A DNA stretch of 64,000 bases from Typhlomys cinereus (lineage: Eukaryota > Chordata > Mammalia > Rodentia > Platacanthomyidae): the NCBI GenBank assembly GCA_023101885.1, contig JALPQD010000225.1, positions 2,356,001 through 2,420,000 on the forward strand. The letters are read 5' to 3'. Below the pieces are notes generated by a model. The model made no database searches. It was not told the DNA's origin and saw nothing but the letters and a program-made list of their open reading frames with translations. Position numbers and translations under genes: made by a program. Below are positions 61,856-64,000 of the stretch, piece by piece. Within the stretch, counting starts at the first letter, position 1, and each line of letters starts with the position of its first letter.

Positions 61856-62943
61856 TTTTTTTGGCTTTAAACAAAGGAACTTTAATGAGAAGTACTTGAT
61901 GTAGGCAGGACAACTGAGCAAAGGGACAAAAGACCTAACTTAATTGCCACTAGCTCCAGACTTCAACGGCAACTTAGAAAGTCAAAATGTACAACCTAGG
62001 GGCGAACTACAAAGCTTTCTAGAAAGTTAGAGAAATTCAAAGGAGAGAGAAATTCCCTGTTTTGTTATCAAGGGGAGCTTCCTGGAGCAGGCAGCATTGA
62101 AGTGGGTATTATAATTCTTCAATTCTGGACATTTGGAAAACAAGCAGACAGAATAATGTGAATGAGAGAACATAGCAGCATAAAATACAGGATAAATGCA
62201 TATTTTTCTGAAGTGTGAGTTTCACTGGAAATGGACCATGAAATAAATCTGGAAAGATGTTTGGACACAATCATAGACTGCGCAGTGCTCCCACTAACTC
62301 CGGCCTCACATGATCTTTCTTTCCCCTTCCCTTGTCTTTTTTTTTTTATTTCCCTTCCCTTGTCTTAATTGACTGAAATTCTATTAAAAAACTTAGTTAA
62401 CTAATAAGAGAAGCCAGTGAGGAGATCATCAACCCCCCAAAAAATGCCTCATGAAAAGTTATTTAGCCTTCTTGGCCATTATGAAAATGGTAAATTAAAG
62501 TCACAATGAGGTATCACTATATACCTGTAGTTCCAAACAGTCTAAAGTTTAAAAAAAAAAAAAACCTGACATCCAGTGGTGGGGAGGATGCAGGGAAATG
62601 GATCAGAGCTACTCTAGAACACATTTTGGCAGTGTCTTTTGTTTTTAATTTCCCATCATGCAAACTTAACGGGTACACCGGTCCCCTCCCTTCCTCCACC
62701 CCCCTGACTTCCCTGTCCCCTCTTTTCCCCCCATCCCTCCCCATCCCCCAGTGCCTCCCCACCCATCCCTGGAGCATCCTTTAATGTGCATGCCAAACTC
62801 TCCTCTGGGTCCTCCTTTCTGATGAGGTGCAAGGACCCAGCAGCATTTCCCAGAACCCTTTCCTGTGTTCCCCTTAAGCATAGGAACACTACTGTGGCTG
62901 TCAATCTCTAGCCTCCAAGGATCCTAGTGCCTTTAGTCCATTC
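61856..62943 (-). mobile_element. L1 3' end with probable 0.78-kb 3' transduction, - strand
   Basis: Read on the - strand: a younger-subfamily L1 3' UTR (62943 to about 62643, polypurine tract), with only a weak A-rich end, then about 0.78 kb of non-matching DNA that ends with ATTAAA (complement of 61879-61884), about 20 bases, and an A-run (T-run at 61854-61862). A near-perfect 137-bp direct repeat flanks the whole unit (61719-61855 and 62944-63081), best read as an unusually long target-site duplication. Confidence 0.6.
62440..62640 (+). mobile_element. old L1 ORF2 fragment within the transduced flank
   Basis: AATGAGGTATCACTATATACC, GGTGGGGAGGATGCAGGGAA and CACATTTTGGCAGTG are a + strand L1 ORF2 C-terminal segment, opposite in orientation to the neighbouring L1 3' end. 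It was carried as part of the flanking DNA. Confidence 0.75.
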
Positions 62944-63081
62944 TATATAATTATTATATAATATATTATAATAAAATATAATGTAATATTTATAACAATT
63001 ATATATAATATATAATAATATAATAATTATATGTGCAATTGCACAAGACTTGTATTTATTTTCCCTATATTACCTATTCTT
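62944..63081. repeat. 137-bp direct repeat, right copy
   Basis: Same sequence as 61719-61855. Its left edge abuts the L1 3' UTR fragment exactly. Confidence 0.95.
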
Positions 63082-63420
63082 GTTTCCACTATTCTACTCC
63101 TCCAGCCTTCTGTTTAATCATACTTATTTACATGCACATACTGAATTACAAATTCAAAGCTTGTCTTTCTGAGAGTGTTTTATTTCCCTTAACATAATGA
63201 TCTCCAGCTCCATTTATTTTTTTCTGCAAATGACACAATTTCATTTTTATTATAACTTAATAAAACTCTACTGTGTGTATATGTCACGTTTTGTTTGTTC
63301 ATCTGTTGATAAACAATGAGGCATGTTACAGATCTTTGTTACTGTGAACAGTGCAATAACAAACATAGATGTGCAATTATATCTGTGGCAAAATTGCAAA
63401 TAAATTCATTTGTATTTTTA

Positions 63421-63520
63421 GCTGGGCCTGGTGAACCCCAGCATTCCAGAGGTAAATTAAAGGTAGGAGGATCATCATTTTGAGGTCAGTCTCCAAGTTT
63501 CCAGGCAAGCCTTGACTCCA
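63421..63520 (+). mobile_element. B1-like SINE fragment
   Basis: GCTGGGCCTGGTGAACCCCAGC and AGGTAGGAGGATCATCATTTTGAGG have B1 order, strongly diverged. Confidence 0.55.
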
Positions 63521-64000
63521 CATTTTCTTTTCTTACTCTTGATGTAGGTAAGTAAACCAGATCCAATGGATTGTGGCCTGAAATGTCAAGTCTTTGACTG
63601 GAAGCCTGCTAAGAATAGAGGGAATCATACTAAGGACTATAAAATCAACTAAGCAAAACAGTTACTATGCATAATCTAATCAAAAGGTTGAAGTTTCAGG
63701 AATCCATATTTCTCAGTAAATATCAGACATGATATGAACAATGAGCCCTCTAAGAACCCCCAGGCATCCTTTTTGAACTCAAGCTTCTCCTCATTCACCT
63801 GGGGACACTTACTTCATCAGGCTCGAAGCAAGGGAGCTCTTAAGATACTGAAACATATCCAATAACTGGCATGTTCCTGGGTTTGTCCCAAAAGACCATA
63901 ATACCTTAAGATAGTGAAGAAAATATAGCAACTTTTGGACCTGTTTTTTCATTATTTCTAAACACCAGGGGTCATGTCTAATAGGAACCAAAAGCCCCCT
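63521..64000. other. noncoding, no gene recognised
   Basis: No recognisable gene or repeat. Confidence 0.4.

Larger units (their letters stand above)
61541..63420 (-). mobile_element. old L1 3' region, split by a later insertion
   Basis: 61541-61855 resembles a reversed L1 3' UTR. 63082-63420 resumes with the reverse complement of the ORF2 end (CATAATGATCTCCAGCTCC, CTGCAAATGACACAATTTC, GTTCATCTGTTGATAAAC). The interior 61856-62943 was inserted later. Confidence 0.6.

Noticed and set aside
61862..62340. Processed gene pseudogene (minus strand, T-run, ATTAAA)
   Set aside because: I first read this as a retrocopied mRNA, but no coding similarity is visible. The adjacent L1 3' end and shared outer 137-bp repeat make transduced flank the simpler reading.

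Overview
This window is mammalian nuclear DNA. It is AT-rich, has almost no open reading frames of genic quality, and is full of retroelements. The repeat mix points to a rodent: B1-like, B2/B3-like and ID-like SINEs, ERVL/MaLR LTRs of rodent type, and L1s with polypurine 3' UTRs. The commonest young SINE has an ID-like tRNA head, a CpG-rich body, a (CA)n run and an ATTGAATAAA tail. I do not recognise it from mouse or rat, so a non-murine myomorph such as a jerboa relative is my best guess; the species itself is not established.

One protein-coding gene is present: the coding exon of LRRC3B on the + strand (acceptor near 47817, CDS 47973-48754, poly(A) signal 49043). The encoded protein matches the known 259-residue family product along its whole length, but the reading frame is broken by two single-base insertions, at 48471/48472 and 48619. 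The CDS span is 782 bases, exactly 780 + 2. In known mammals the whole LRRC3B CDS sits in one 3' exon behind a long intron, so roughly 1-47817 is probably intron 1 and 49070 onward is 3' flank.

The rest is layered retroelements. From 12180 to 22246 lies an ERVL-class provirus remnant on the - strand, with its 5' LTR at 21824-22246 and a tRNA-Leu-like primer site. Its protease runs straight into the tail of the dUTPase, with the RT-RNase H-integrase block missing. It is interrupted by a young SINE (13788-14067) and by a near full-length L1 (14592-21468, - strand). That L1 carries, inside ORF1, a complete 164-nt U1 snRNA retrocopy with its own A-tail and target-site duplication (20139-20359). 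Elsewhere there are two ERVL/MaLR solo LTRs (8006-8400, and 40111-40469 with a perfect 5-bp duplication), at least eight young SINE copies, older relatives of that SINE, and several 5'-truncated L1 3' ends.

The two most notable structures are probable L1 3' transductions. At 50039-51471 a 17-bp duplication brackets an L1 3' end plus about 1.1 kb of non-L1 DNA that ends in its own ATTAAA signal and A-tail. At 61719-63081 a 137-bp direct repeat brackets an L1 3' end (- strand) plus about 0.78 kb of flank, also ending in ATTAAA and an A-tail. I found no tRNA gene, no functional ncRNA gene, no CRISPR array and no bacterial-type operon.
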